64,000 nt of DNA from positions 11,027,447 to 11,091,446 of the forward strand of contig JASKMD010000003.1 in the NCBI GenBank assembly GCA_030144725.1. The letters run 5' to 3'. Numbering within the stretch: position 1 is the stretch's first letter; the number at the start of each line of letters is the position of its first letter. Below the pieces are notes generated by a model. The model did not search any database. It saw only the letters and a program-made list of their open reading frames with translations, and was not told where the DNA came from. Positions 19,572 to 30,426 of this stretch are shown here, piece after piece. Both the position numbers and the translations under genes were made by a program. Source of the stretch: Haematococcus lacustris (Eukaryota; Chlorophyta; Chlorophyceae; Chlamydomonadales; Haematococcaceae).

Positions 19572-22408
19572 GCGCATGAGCCACAGGTGTGTGCACCCCT
19601 GCCAGGAGCAGCAGAAGCCACATATGCTTTGCATGCGGATGCGTAGGCGGCCCCATCCATGTGTGTCAACAGCAGTGCGTGCCTTGCTGGTGATGTGATT
19701 AGCGCCACCCCATCTCACCGGCCTCTGCCTGCCTGCCTGCCTGCCTGGGCCGCCCTGTATGTGCCTGACGCCTGGGTTCCTGACAATTAATGCTGGCCTG
19801 CTGACATGCCTGCTGGGTGGCGTTCCATGATGTAGTGGCCGTTGATGCAGTAAGGGGAGACGAGGCTGCAGTGGCTTGACATGGTGTCGTGGACCAGACA
19901 GGGTGCCGCTGCAGGTTGGTGTGCACATCATCTTTGTTGACATGGTGATATTGATGGTGACAATTCTGTTGCCAGTGTATGTTGCCAGTGTGCACACCAC
20001 AGGGCGCATCCACTATGCAGTGTATGACCATGGACGAAGGTATGTAACAATCACTGGTATAGTGCCATTGACCATGTTGTGCCGTTCCACAGGTTGTATG
20101 GCTTGATGTAAGCAACAGCTGCACCTACTGCTGCTGTAGTGTGGGGGTAGGGGTTGGGGTGGGGGCGTTGTGTCGCAGGAGGTTGGCAGGTCTCTAATGA
20201 GCTGCTTTGCACTGGGCCTTGTCATGCTGGGACATGAGCAGAGCGTGCATTGCATCGTGTTCATCGCACGGCTGTGTGTTTCACTGCATGCCCTTTACAC
20301 CACAGCCTGCTATAGGGTAAGGGAGCGTTGGCTGGCATGCTATGTTGTCAGGCTTGTAACTACGTGAGACACAAGTTAACACAAGAAACAGAGAGACGAA
20401 AGACGTCTTGCAGCTTGGAAGGCTACGGCGAAACGTAGGCTATGTTTGTAACTGCAGGCGACTAACATCATGCATTCGCTTGGCTTCTTCTATTCTTCAT
20501 ATGTAAGTCATTGTCAACCACTTGCGGCTGCCTACACGTTGATACAAAGGCTGTCCTTTACTTTACATACTGACATGCCAGAGTGGTATGACATGCCAGA
20601 GTGGTATTGCAGCCCACGAACTCGATGGCAATCCCATACAATACCGTGTTTCCGGCAACACCACCACCTTGTGCAGAACTGGTAGGTAGACGAAAGACAA
20701 ATTGAGCTGATGGATACTCAAATGTGTGCGGTACTGTTGATGAACATTTTCAGCTTCTCAGGTTAACAACAGGCATTTGATGGCATTCGATGATGCATTG
20801 CAGTGCGCGTGGTTGCTGTAAGGAAAGCCACACAAGTAACACCCAAGCACCAGCAATGCAAGCTTGACCAGGATGAAGGGGTTGCCTAGCACGTCATCGC
20901 TACAAAAGGTATGGCAGTGCGCCAAGGCATGGAAGCAGGAAGTCCGTCTCATGCTCCCTATGTACCTCTCATGTACCTCCCAGCCCCTGCCCTGTGCTGC
21001 TGGCGCTGTGGCCTGTGGCTCAACAAGGCAAGGCTTCTCTCCCTCTTCTTCAGGTGATCGGGCAGTGCCCCTGAGCCACCGCAGTGCAGCATGGTCAGCA
21101 GCAGTGGTAGCCTTGGCTTGTGGACTGGGCCAGTGGGGGCTGTGGTGTGGAAGAGGCGGGAATCTTAAGGCAGGGGCAGCAGCAAGTGAGGCACAGCAGT
21201 ATGTGGCTGCAGTGTCATGGTGTGTGATGCCAGCGGATTTGATGGTGGTGGCAGCAGGGTGAGGTGGAGTCTGCGAAGAAGCTCACGCAAACTAGCGTCG
21301 TTGCTATCTAGGTTGCTAGATTGCTATCCCAACGCCATCGTATTGACACAGCACAATGATCAAACTGTCCACATACACTTCTGACTCATCCTTCAATCCC
21401 GCCGCACTGCTGACCTGCAGAGCAGCAGAGCAGCTGCTTCAGGCTGCTGCCTGGTGCTGTCAGAGCAGAGCAGCAGTGCTGGAGGAGGGTGTCCACTGCT
21501 GCCAGCAAACAGCCCCTGGGGTAGCCTGATCAGTGCTGTGACCACTCGGCCAGGCTGACACCCGCACTGCCTTCACATAGCTGCCAGGCTGAGGCCAGGG
21601 GGCGCCTGCCTGCAGTGTGTGGCTGCTGCGGCTCCACCTCGAGCTGCCTGGCTGGCCTGGTGGGTGGTGATGGTGGTGAGGGCCTGGTGTGGTGCCCTAA
21701 AGTACTCCCACGCAGCCCAAACACCCAGGCAGACCAGCCTGGCCCCTCAGAGCCCCCCACAGCCTGGGGTGACGGCAGCAGCAGGAATGGCTGATGTGGT
21801 GACGAGAGCCAGGCCAAGGCGGGGTTGCGAAGGAATGAGAGGCATCATGGTGTGCCAGCAGTCGTGGGTGTGACTCAGCATTGCACCGCTGGTGAAATGC
21901 TGCTGGCCGTGCCTCAACATGAAAGTTCACTGCCATGGCGGCATGCATGTAACCCACCATGACGGTCTTACCCTGTTCGTGGCACATGCAGGGCGGTTTG
22001 CGTATGCGCGGCGGTTTGCGTAGCCCAGCTGGCTGTAACATCGGGCGCACAAGCCGGACAAGTCATTGGAAGGCACCTGGCAAGTCATTGGAGGCACCTG
22101 CAAAAGTAGCCTGGGCAGCATTGTCGGAATTTTTACCGGGTGACTTATCTGAGCCTGGGAGTAGTGTTTCCCACTGGCTGTCTTCAGCTGGCTTATGTCC
22201 GAGGTCCACGCTGCTGCTCTCTTTATGCTCTGCAGGCTTCTTCTCCGCAGGCTCTGAAAGCATCGCTGAGACACGTGAGCTGAGAGCAGCCAGGTGCGCA
22301 CCTGCACCCACACGCAGCCAACCATATGCTGCTGCTGCTACTGGCGCCCTCCCACCCTGACAGCCTTCTTGCACCACCCACAATGCAGGTCAACAGACAG
22401 CCCCAGCT
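19572..22408. other. Gene-free stretch with duplicated segments
   Basis: No supportable gene. 19572-19710 matches the 3' flank of the pseudogene at 7060. 20571-20607 holds two copies of 'gacatgccagagtggtat'. About 21210-21340 recurs at 36505-36630. About 21410-21950 recurs at 36740-37290, with a partial third copy at 36045-36250. About 22240-22408 is the 5' flank shared with the F-box copies at 34916 and 39733. It contains a conserved AG acceptor (22247), a GT donor (about 22293) and a further AG (about 22387), which would fit a non-coding 5' exon. Confidence 0.55.
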
Positions 22409-24215
22409 ATGAGCCAGCGTGACATGCAACATCAAGCCACAGTGGATGGAGGTGCCTCAGCAACAGATGGGTACAGCGCAGCCGGCGAGGCGCCCCCTCC
22501 TGTCACTAGGCTGCTTGACCTCCCGGCAGCGCTGCTGGATGACATCGCTTGCCGGGTCATGCAGCTTGGGGCTAGGAGCCAGCTGCCCCTGACCTGCCGC
22601 GCCTTCTCCCAGGCCCACCTGCTGCACATCCCAGCCTTGCGCATCCAGCTGTGCAGGCCTTGCTGCGACCGGCTGCTCACGCCACGAGTCGTTGCAGCCC
22701 TGCAAGTGAGGAAGAGCAAGCTGGCCCTCACCTTGTGGCAGCCAAAGAAGGATGACAGCGCGTCGTACAAAGAGCAGTTGGCTCCCACTTTGCAGCTGCC
22801 GCATATAGAGTACACCCAAGATATCACCGACCTGCTGGCCCATGCCCTGGCAAAGCTAGACAACTGTGCAGCAGTGGAGGTCTGCAAGTTGGTCCACGGT
22901 TTGGAGAATAGCGATGAAGTGCTCGATGTTCTACGCTGCTCACCTGGCCTTGCGCAACGCCTGCTGGACAGCTTCCCCAGCCTGACTGCCCTGACCCTGC
23001 AGGGCTTCGCTGTCTTGAGCGATGCGCTCGCCAGCCTCCTCACCCACCCGCCGCTGGCCCTGCAGCTGCAGCAGCTACACCTCACCCCTACCTACATAAT
23101 GGATGCTGGAGCAGTGGGCCCTGTGATCCAAGGTCTGCAGTTGAAGCAGCTCAGCTTAGTTGTCTTAGACCCCAAAATACCTGGTGCACCACCGCTGCCT
23201 AGCTTTCAGCATCTGGCGCAACACCTGACCCAGCTGCACCTCAATTCCTCGTGGAATGCTTGCGACCGCTGGCTCAGCTGCAGGTGCTCACTCTGTCCCA
23301 ACACTTCTACCAGCCAGACGTTCTCAATGTATTCCTCCCTTGGCCTGACAAACTGGAGGGCCTGACTGAGCTGCTGCAGGCGCTGCCTAAGCTCCACACC
23401 CTGCAGCTGCCATTGCTCACAGTCAGGGGCCAGCAGGACCTCAACACACTCCTGGCAGCCACCCAGATCACAAGCCTCCAGCTGCGAGGTGTGACAGGGC
23501 TAGATGCCTCAGGTGCTGATATCCCTTGCAGCTGGCAGCGGCTGGAGCTCTCCGGGGCGGTTGAGGGGCCTGATATCATGTACCTGCCTCTGCACTCCCT
23601 CTCCCAGCCTCTAGTGCTGGGGCGACTGGACATCAGTGCGCATGACATCTTAGATCCTGTGGTACCAGCCGCACTCCACCTGGTGGCAGAAGCGATCAAG
23701 GTGCCAGTGCAGATCAAGGAAGTGCAGCTGACCACGTTCTTCCAGAGGCTGCAGCACCTTTATCCATTTACACCCACTGTACCCACTATACCATTGCTAC
23801 AGCAGCAGAGAGCGGACCTGGCGATGCTGCCAGCTATGCTGCAACCTCTCAAGTGCTGCGGCAAGGTGCAGGTCAGTGGCCTGCACGAAGTGGCAGCCGC
23901 TGATGTCCAGGCACTGGCTCCTTGTGCCAGGACTGTGCCCACTTTGTGTTGGAGGGCGGCAGCGTGGAGCCCTCACTGGAGTTCTGGCGCCAGCTATTCC
24001 AGCTTATGCCCGCCGTGCAAAAGGTTGATTTCATTCGTGTAAAGGGATGTGTTTCTGCAGCCATGCATGAGTCGCTGGTCCTCATGGCTAAGCAGCCCTG
24101 GGCACGCTGGCTGGACATCACACTGCACTGCACTGCCCCTAAGCCCCCTGCATATTGGCGGGCTGGCAACTGGTTGAGGACTGGTGTATTCAAAGTGACC
24201 GTGTTGGGTAGTTGA
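22409..24215 (+). pseudogene. F-box/LRR family pseudogene (two frameshifts)
   Basis: Starts MSQRDMQHQ at 22409 like the intact paralogue at 39733. The F-box-like segment LLDLPAALLDDIACRV... LTCRAFSQAHLLH is intact. Near 23235-23245 a net 31 bases are missing relative to 39733-41583, shifting the frame after LTQLHLN. The second block (about 23251-23925) follows the paralogue until a 1-base loss near 23920 (GCTCCTTGTGCC against GCTCCATTGTGCC). The last block (about 23926-24215) ends GVFKVTVLGS, as in the paralogue. Restoring 31 + 1 bases gives 613 codons against 617, so both lesions are well supported. It is probably non-functional. Confidence 0.85.
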
Positions 24216-25571
24216 GTCGGCAATGGCAGTGGTTGGTGGGGCCTTGATGCTTTGTGTGATGTTTCATGCATGCTACAGTGTTGGCTGTGGCTATGCTAGA
24301 ACACCCAGGAGCGGTGACACTAACAAGACATGCGTGGCTGGACCAGACTAGACAACGTCAACACTTGCATCATCCCTACTGGCAGCAGCTTTGTCACCAC
24401 ACACGTTGAGTCTGCCCTGACACCATGCCTAACATCAGTGGCCAGGCAAGGTCGGGTTTGTAGCTCATGGTTTGTAGGTGAAACTGAGTTTTCAAGTGTC
24501 GAGGCTAATGTGGCAGTGGTTATGCCTATGATGGGGGTGAGCGGGTGGGTGGGGCACAAAGACCTTGTTAAACGCAGCTAAAGACCTTGTTGATGATGAT
24601 GATGTCACATGGGCAGCTGTCGTTCATTGCACTGATGTTGCTGCTGCACCTGCCGCTGATATTGATTGTGCTGTTGTCGCTGTCCCTCCTGCCCTTGCTG
24701 TCCCTGCTGCTGCTAGTTAATTGCTGGGTGCGGGTCCATAACCCATCCCCAATTCAATCATCCACCATGGCCATTACCCTACCCCATGTCCCTACCTGTC
24801 CCTGTCCCTACCCATGTCGCTGCCCCGACCCTCAGCCCTACCACTAACCTACTACCTTCTCCCTACTAGGCCTGTTATCTTCAGGCATACCAGGTGGTGA
24901 TAGCCCTGCCACTGCCCACTCACCACTGACCTACTTGTAAAGTGTGTGTGCCCTGTGTGCCCTACCCGCTGGTGGTGGCTGTTGTTAAGACGGTGGTGGG
25001 TTGCGGCGTTACAACAAGGCAATGTGATGTGGCCTGCCCATGCTGGTGATCAACTGCTGTTGTAGGTTGCCGGGTGGTGATGACGTGGTCGGGTGGTGAT
25101 GACGTAGGTGAGGTGTACAGGACTAGCTGGTTGTCATGGCGCGCAGTTTGTGAGCTTGATTGATGGAGCAGACAGGATGATGCAGGGTGACCTCCTTATG
25201 TTGTGACTGGACGTTTCTGGCGGGTAAGCCAATGTGTTAGGCAAGCTGTGCCAGGTAAGCCAATGTGCACAAAGCGACTCGGAGTAACAAAGCGCGCCAT
25301 GCCGTCAACATGGCTATCATGGTTTTACCATAGGGTCGATTGTGACGGTGCGCTTATGCGTATCCGCAAACCACACTTTAGCAGAGTGACTGAGGAGGTC
25401 AATGGTGGGCTGCTACCAGCTCACCATTCGGGTTCGACTCCCGAGGGTCCCGTTCTAAACCTGGGCTCAGTTGCTGTGCGAGAGTGTGGATAGTAGAGAC
25501 TGCGTTGGACATTTCTAAGTGGACATGCCGCTCACACTGTAAGATTAAAGGCAGCGGCTACGCCGTGACAA
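24216..25571. other. Gene-free stretch; duplicated 3' flank and tRNA-like promoter motif
   Basis: 24216-24760 parallels the sequence after the intact F-box gene (41584-42150). About 24950-25360 parallels 42930-43060 and 43530-43760. At about 25385-25460 there is a tRNA-like stretch with an A-box-like 'tagcagagtgactgagg' and a B-box 'gggttcgactccc' in a 5-bp stem. No matching acceptor stem is seen, so it is a SINE head or decayed tRNA at most. Confidence 0.45.
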
Positions 25572-26372
25572 ATGGTTTCCGACCGACGTCGGTACAGCAA
25601 CATGACAGACAATCCAGGCAATGGCGGGCCACCCGCCGGAGCCGAACCACCTGCTAATACTCCTTCAGAGCCCGATATGCTAGATAAGTTCCTGGAGGCT
25701 GCTCGGACTAATCCGCAGCTGCGTGCGAAGTTCAACGCCGTGGTTGAGACTTTCTCAGGTGGCTCTAAAGCCCCTGATGACCAGCCTTCTGGCGATAACC
25801 CAGAGGATACCCCTGGTGGTGATATGGAAGAAGGCGAGATGGACGAGCAACGACCTCGCTACGTCGGAGGAGACGAGGACTACATCCTTGAGCTGGAGGC
25901 ACAGCAGCTGCAAATTCAGGCTGAGAATGAAGCCCTGCGTCAAGCCCTGTCGACAATTACGTCTCAGGCGTCAAGTGCCCTGGGAGGTGAGGCCCACCCC
26001 GGCAGGCGTGGCTCTAAGCCCCCTGTTTCTGGTGGTGCTGGCAAGAGGCCCAGACACGATGAGCTGTGGTCCAAGAAACCCCTGTTGCCTGGGCAATACT
26101 GCTTCAAGTGCAACCATCCCGGCCACCTGACCAACCACCCATGCCCCTTCCGCCACTTCACGGCTATTGAGGCCCGGCGCAGGTCTGGGTATCCTCACCC
26201 ACCTGAGGGTGCCAAGAAGCCTGGCCAAGCCAAGTCCAAGCCCCCTTCAGAGTCTGGTGCTTCTGAGTCAGACCAGGAGCCAGAGCCCCAGCCCCCACCT
26301 AAGGCTGCTAAGCCTAGGGATCAGGGCATGCGCCGTGGCGTCAGCCGGGCCCGTATTGCCACCAACCGTTAG
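25572..26372 (+). CDS. Gag-like protein of a Ty3-type LTR retrotransposon
   Basis: A 266-residue frame from the ATG at 25572. It has a Pro/Gly-rich start, an acidic middle, a short coiled-coil-like helix at about 105-128 (ELEAQQLQIQAENEALRQAL) and a zinc-knuckle-like motif with Cys177, Cys180, His185 and Cys191. The spacing is C-x2-C-x4-H-x5-C, one residue longer than the usual last gap. A basic, proline-rich tail follows. It ends in a single TAG (26370-26372), after which the pol frame continues in the same register. No long terminal repeats were located. Role by family: assembly of the cytoplasmic retrotransposon particle. Confidence 0.65.
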   Translation: MVSDRRRYSNMTDNPGNGGPPAGAEPPANTPSEPDMLDKFLEAARTNPQLRAKFNAVVETFSGGSKAPDDQPSGDNPEDTPGGDMEEGEMDEQRPRYVGGDEDYILELEAQQLQIQAENEALRQALSTITSQASSALGGEAHPGRRGSKPPVSGGAGKRPRHDELWSKKPLLPGQYCFKCNHPGHLTNHPCPFRHFTAIEARRRSGYPHPPEGAKKPGQAKSKPPSESGASESDQEPEPQPPPKAAKPRDQGMRRGVSRARIATNR

Positions 26373-27469
26373 GGTGTTGCCCAGCCAGCCAGCCAGGACT
26401 GTGCTGTGGTTCAATCTGAACAACTGTTGCATGATGCTGCTGTTGTAGGAGCTGATGATGATGTGAGTGTGCCCAAGGCCAACTCGACAACAGCTTCTTT
26501 GCCTGCCTGCCCTGTAGAGCCCCTGCCTGCCCTGTCAGCAAGACTGTGTAGTCCTGCTTTAAATGATGTGCCATGTAAGACTGCTGTCCCCCCTGTGGCT
26601 CAGCATCAACAGGCACATGTGCTGGGTATGGTGGGACGTGATGGCAAGGTGAGATTCAGATTTGCTGGCACCCTTGACCGTCAGCATGCATGCTTCTGCC
26701 TTGCTGATGGTGGCGCTGATGACTCTTTCATCAGTGAAGCATTTGTGTCTACACACAAGTTGAGACTGCATGATTACCCTGTGGCACTTCGTTATGAGGT
26801 AGCTAACAATCAATCAGTGTACTATACACAATATGTCAAAGTGCATTTGTCCATCCAACAGTTTAGCTGCTTCTGCACCTTGACTGTGATGCCAGAGCTT
26901 GTACATGAGTATGACATTCTGCTTGGTGCTGATTGGCTGACTGTGCAGGGGGCCTTGCTTGACTATGTCGACAAGTCTCTCACCCTGCGGACCCCTAAGG
27001 GCCAGCCTACCTTACTACCTTCAGCGGTAAGCAAGAAGGGGTCAGTTAACTGTACAGTTGAGTCTCTACAAACTGTAAAGCCTGTAAAAGAAGCCTATGC
27101 TATTCCTCCTGGTTTCCTAGTGTCCGGCCCTGAGGTGGTTTATACCCCTCTGTCTGCCAAGACGGCTGCTAAGTGGCTCAAAGATGGAGGCACAGGTGTG
27201 GTGGCACTGGTCTCTTATGAGAACCTGCAAGACCCACCTGGTGTTCCCCCTGAGCAGGCGGCACAGTTAAAGAGCCTCCTTATGGAGTTCTCTGATGTGT
27301 TCGAGCCTATCACTGGGTTGCCTCCTGCACGTGATGTGGGGCACTCTATACCCCTGCAGGATGGTGCTAAACCTCCTGCCAGGCCCAGTTATAGGATGAG
27401 CCAGCCGGAACAAGAAGAAGTTAAAAAACAGGTTACTGACATGTTGTCCAAAGGGCTGATAGAGCCTAG
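26373..27469 (+). pseudogene. Pol fragment (protease and start of RT) of the Ty3-type element, truncated
   Basis: In frame with the gag ORF after its TAG; the first in-frame ATG is near 26628, so expression would need readthrough or an internal start. An aspartic-protease-like region carries LADGGADDSFIS (catalytic Asp kept, the usual Ser/Thr of D-S/T-G replaced by Gly) and later EYDILLGADWL. The linker and start of a reverse transcriptase follow (HSIPL... RPSYRMSQPEQEEVKKQVTDMLSKGLIEPS). At 27470 the frame runs into CACTCGTGC, a CACTA-like terminus, and stops at 27483. The RT catalytic region, RNase H and integrase are absent, so the element is dead here. Confidence 0.72.
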
Positions 27470-27745
27470 CACTCGTGCAAATTAAGGCCTGGCTGGCTTG
27501 AAAAACCTGAGAGTTGAGGTCTGATACTTGGTATGTGGGTTGCTGTGACCTAGGGGATGACAAGACTCTTTTGGGCCAAAGTGTAATTCTCACTCGGTGT
27601 CGAGTTGTTGGGCCAGGTGTGGGGCTGAGACCCTGATTTTGGCTAAGGGAGTTGGCACCGTGTGACCAAAGTGACTTTTCATGAAATGTGAGTATGAGAG
27701 GTTGTAAAGGGTGGTTACAGCTGCCCAACCTAGTAGATGGCATGC
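27470..27745 (-). mobile_element. CACTA-like element right end inserted in retrotransposon pol
   Basis: CACTCGTGCAAATTAAGG at 27470-27487 matches the CACTA-like terminus at 14 of 18 positions. Directly inside it, in reverse complement, is the shared right-end module (27488-27745). The element is therefore inserted right end first. Beyond about 27780 its array has a different core (CAGGGTCCT), indicating a sister family. The matching left terminus was not found; it may lie in or beyond the gap at 30427-30926. Confidence 0.7.
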
Positions 27746-27779
27746 AAAAAGTCCCAACAAGGAATGAGTTATGGCCCGT

Positions 27780-28530
27780 GTCCTAGGACCCTGTACAGGT
27801 TCCTAGCGTCATCATGGTCGTAGGACCCTGTACAGGGTCCTGTGTACCCTATGAGTGTTGATATTATAATCATTCTTTGCATCCCTATGTGATAGAACCC
27901 TGTTAGGATTCCTACATACCCGGTTGTTGGTCATGTTGACTCCGTTTGGATGCTTTTGACCATGTGTGCCAGGACCCTGTACAGGGTCCTACGATGAGTG
28001 TCTTTCTACACAGGGTCCTGGCACCTCACCACAGGGTCCTGGCCCACAGGGTCATGGCACCACACCACAGGGTCCTGGCACCACAGGGTCCTGGCACCTC
28101 ACCACAGGGTCCTGGCACCTCACCAAAGGGTCCTGGCCCACAGGGTCCTGGCACCTCACCACAGGGTCCTGGTACCACAGGGTCCTGGCACCACACCACA
28201 GGGTCCTGGCCCACAGGGTCCTGGCACCACACCACAGGGTCCTGGCACCACACCACAGGGTCCTGGCACCTCACCACAGGGTCCTGGCCTACAGGGTTCT
28301 GGCACCACACCACAGGGTCCTGGCACCATACCACCAGGTCTTGGCCTACAGGGTTCTGGCACCACACCACAGGGTCCTGGCCTACAGGGTCCTAGCACCA
28401 CACCACAGGGTCCAGACACCACAGGGTCCTGGCACCACACCACAGGGTCCTGGCACACAGGGTCCTGGCACCACACCACAGGGTCCGGGCACCACATCAC
28501 AAGGTCCTGGCACCACAGGGTCCTAGCCTA
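27780..28530 (+). repeat. CAGGGTCCTGGCAC-type repeat array
   Basis: Starts with palindromic units AGGACCCTGTACAGGGTCCT (27783 onward). It then becomes about 20-22-bp repeats 'cagggtcctggcaccacacca' with shorter 'cagggtcctggcc' variants. It occupies the position that the GTGCAGGGTTTC array has in the other CACTA-like copies. Confidence 0.85.
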
Positions 28531-28585
28531 CTGTGTCCTGCTGCACACCCACAGGGTTCTGGCACACAGGGTCCTGCGACGTTAG

Positions 28586-29711
28586 TCTACAGGGTTCTGC
28601 CGCACGCCTACAGGGTCCTGCGACGATTGGCTACAGGGTCCTGCCGCACGCCTAGAGGGTCCTGCGACGTTTGGCTACAGGGTTCTGCCGCACGCCTACA
28701 GGGTCCTGCGACGTTTGGCTACAGGGTTCTGCCGCACACCCACAGGGTCCTGCGACGTTTGGCTACAGGGTTCTGCCGCACGCCTACAGGGTCCTGCGAC
28801 GTTTGGCTACAGGGTTCTGCCGCACGCCTACAGGGTCCTGCGACGTTTGGCTACAGGGTTCTGCCGCACACCCACAGGGTCCTGCGACGTTTGGCTACAG
28901 GGTTCTGCCGCACGCCTACAGGGTCCTGCGACGTTTGGCTACAGGGTTCTGCCGCACGCCTAGAGGGTCCTGCGACGTTTGGCTACAGGGTTCTGCCGCA
29001 CGCCTACAGGGTCCTGCGACGTTTGGCTACAGGGTTCTGCCGCACGCCTACAGGGTCCTGCGACGTTTGGCTACAGGGTTCTGCCGCACACCCACAGGGT
29101 CCTGCGACGTTTGGCTACAGGGTTCTGCCGCACGCCTACAGGGTCCTGCGACGTTTGGCTACAGGGTTCTGCCGCACGCCTACAGGGTCCTGCGACGTTT
29201 GGCTACAGGGTTCTGCCGCACACCCACAGGGTCCTGCGACGTTTGGCTACAGGGTTCTGCCGCACGCCTACAGGGTCCTGCGACGTTTGGCTACAGGGTT
29301 CTGCCGCACGCCTACAGGGTCCTGCGACGTTTGGCTACAGGGTTCTGCCGCACGCCTACAGGGTCCTGCGACGTTTGGCTACAGGGTTCTGCCGCACACC
29401 CACAGGGTCCTGCGACGTTTGGCTACAGGGTTCTGCCGCACGCCTACAGGGTCCTGCGACGTTTGGCTACAGGGTTCTGCCGCACGCCTAGAGGGTCCTG
29501 CGACGTTTGGCTACAGGGTTCTGCCGCACGCCTACATGGTCCTGCGACGTTTGGCTACAGGGTTCTGCCGCACACCCACAGGGTCCTGCGACGTTTGGCT
29601 ACAGGGTTCTGCCGCACGCCTACAGGGTCCTGCGACGTTTGGCTACAGGGTTCTGCCGCACGCCTACAGGGTCCTGCGACGTTTGGCTACAGGGTTCTGC
29701 CGCACACCCAC
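28586..29711 (+). repeat. 44-bp satellite array
   Basis: About 25 tandem copies of a 44-bp unit made of two related halves: a 21-bp half (tacagggttctgccgcacgcc) and a 23-bp half (tacagggtcctgcgacgtttggc). A variant with 'cacacccac' in place of 'cacgcctac' recurs every three to five units, giving a higher-order pattern. Because 44 is not a multiple of 3, one frame runs open through all three registers with a 44-residue period; these long frames are not genes. Confidence 0.93.
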
Positions 29712-29868
29712 AGGGTTCTGGCACACAGGGTCCTGGCACCACTCCCACAGGGTCCTGGCACCACATCACAGGGTCCTGGCACCACACCACAGGGTCCTGG
29801 CACCATACCACAGGGTCCTGGCACCACACCACAGGGTTCTGGCACCTCACCACAGGGTCCTGGCCCAC
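29712..29868 (+). repeat. Second CAGGGTCCTGGCAC-type block
   Basis: About seven units like those at 28000-28530 resume after the 44-bp array, so the 44-bp satellite is embedded within the first repeat type. The block ends abruptly at about 29868, where the shared CACTA-like module begins. Confidence 0.85.
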
Positions 29869-30426
29869 AGGCGCTGGCTGGCTCGGCAAACTTGCGAGTT
29901 GAGGTCTGAGACTTGGCATGTAGGCTGCTGTGACCTAGTGGAGGAGAAGACTCTCTTGGGCCAAAGTGAAATTCTTGGTCATTGCGGAGCTGCTCGACCA
30001 TCAGCCTGGCCCTCACCCCGAATTTGGCTAAGGGAGATGGTGCTTACTGACTGAAGTGACTTTTTAAAATTTCTGAGTATGAGGAGTTGTCAGGCATCAG
30101 AATAGAAGCACAACCTAGTAGGTAGCATGTGCAAAGTCAAGTTGCTAACCTAGTGCAGGGTTTCGATCAAAGCATGGACTTTTTCTAAGTCAACCCTGAC
30201 CTCGTGCAGGGTTTCGCCGACCTCGTGCAGGGTTTCGTTCCTTGTGTTGATTTCTCCTAAGTGATTCAAAGACGCTGTGCAGGGTTTCGCCAACCCCGCT
30301 TTCTGCATGTGTTTTGCATGCAAGAGCGCGAAAATGACGGGCTTGGTATTGGGATCTGCGCTAGCTGCCACCAAGCATGCCGTTGGTGTGCCATGAGGTC
30401 GCGAGGCGCCATGAGAGGAAACCATG
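29869..30426 (-). mobile_element. CACTA-like element fragment, reverse orientation
   Basis: 29869-30130 is the reverse complement of the shared right-end module and is closest to copy 2. It is followed by GTGCAGGGTTTC units (30150-30290) and by sequence matching 2650-2830 of copy 1 in reverse. The terminal 18 bp are missing at 29868, so this is truncated or was overrun by the neighbouring array. It continues into the assembly gap. Confidence 0.72.

Noticed and set aside
19699..20264. Overlapping open frames of 60-150 residues around 20 kb
   Set aside because: No recognisable domain, no conserved partner copy and no consistent splice sites; probably chance frames in GC-rich DNA.
25385..25470. 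tRNA gene
   Set aside because: A T-arm and an A-box-like stretch are present, but there is no acceptor-stem partner and the anticodon arm is a 9-bp stem with a 6-base loop.
28586..29711. Regular repeat spacing resembling a CRISPR array
   Set aside because: The repeats are head-to-tail with no unique spacers, and the genome is eukaryotic.
28627..30054. 475-residue open frame with FGYRVLPHAYRVLRRLATGF-type repeats
   Set aside because: It is the 44-bp satellite read through all three registers. Equivalent frames exist in the other registers, and it runs on into transposon sequence.
30266..30426. C-terminal tail of the 2A-containing frame past the gap
   Set aside because: The bases belong to the CACTA-like fragment, and the frame joins across 500 N only by chance.
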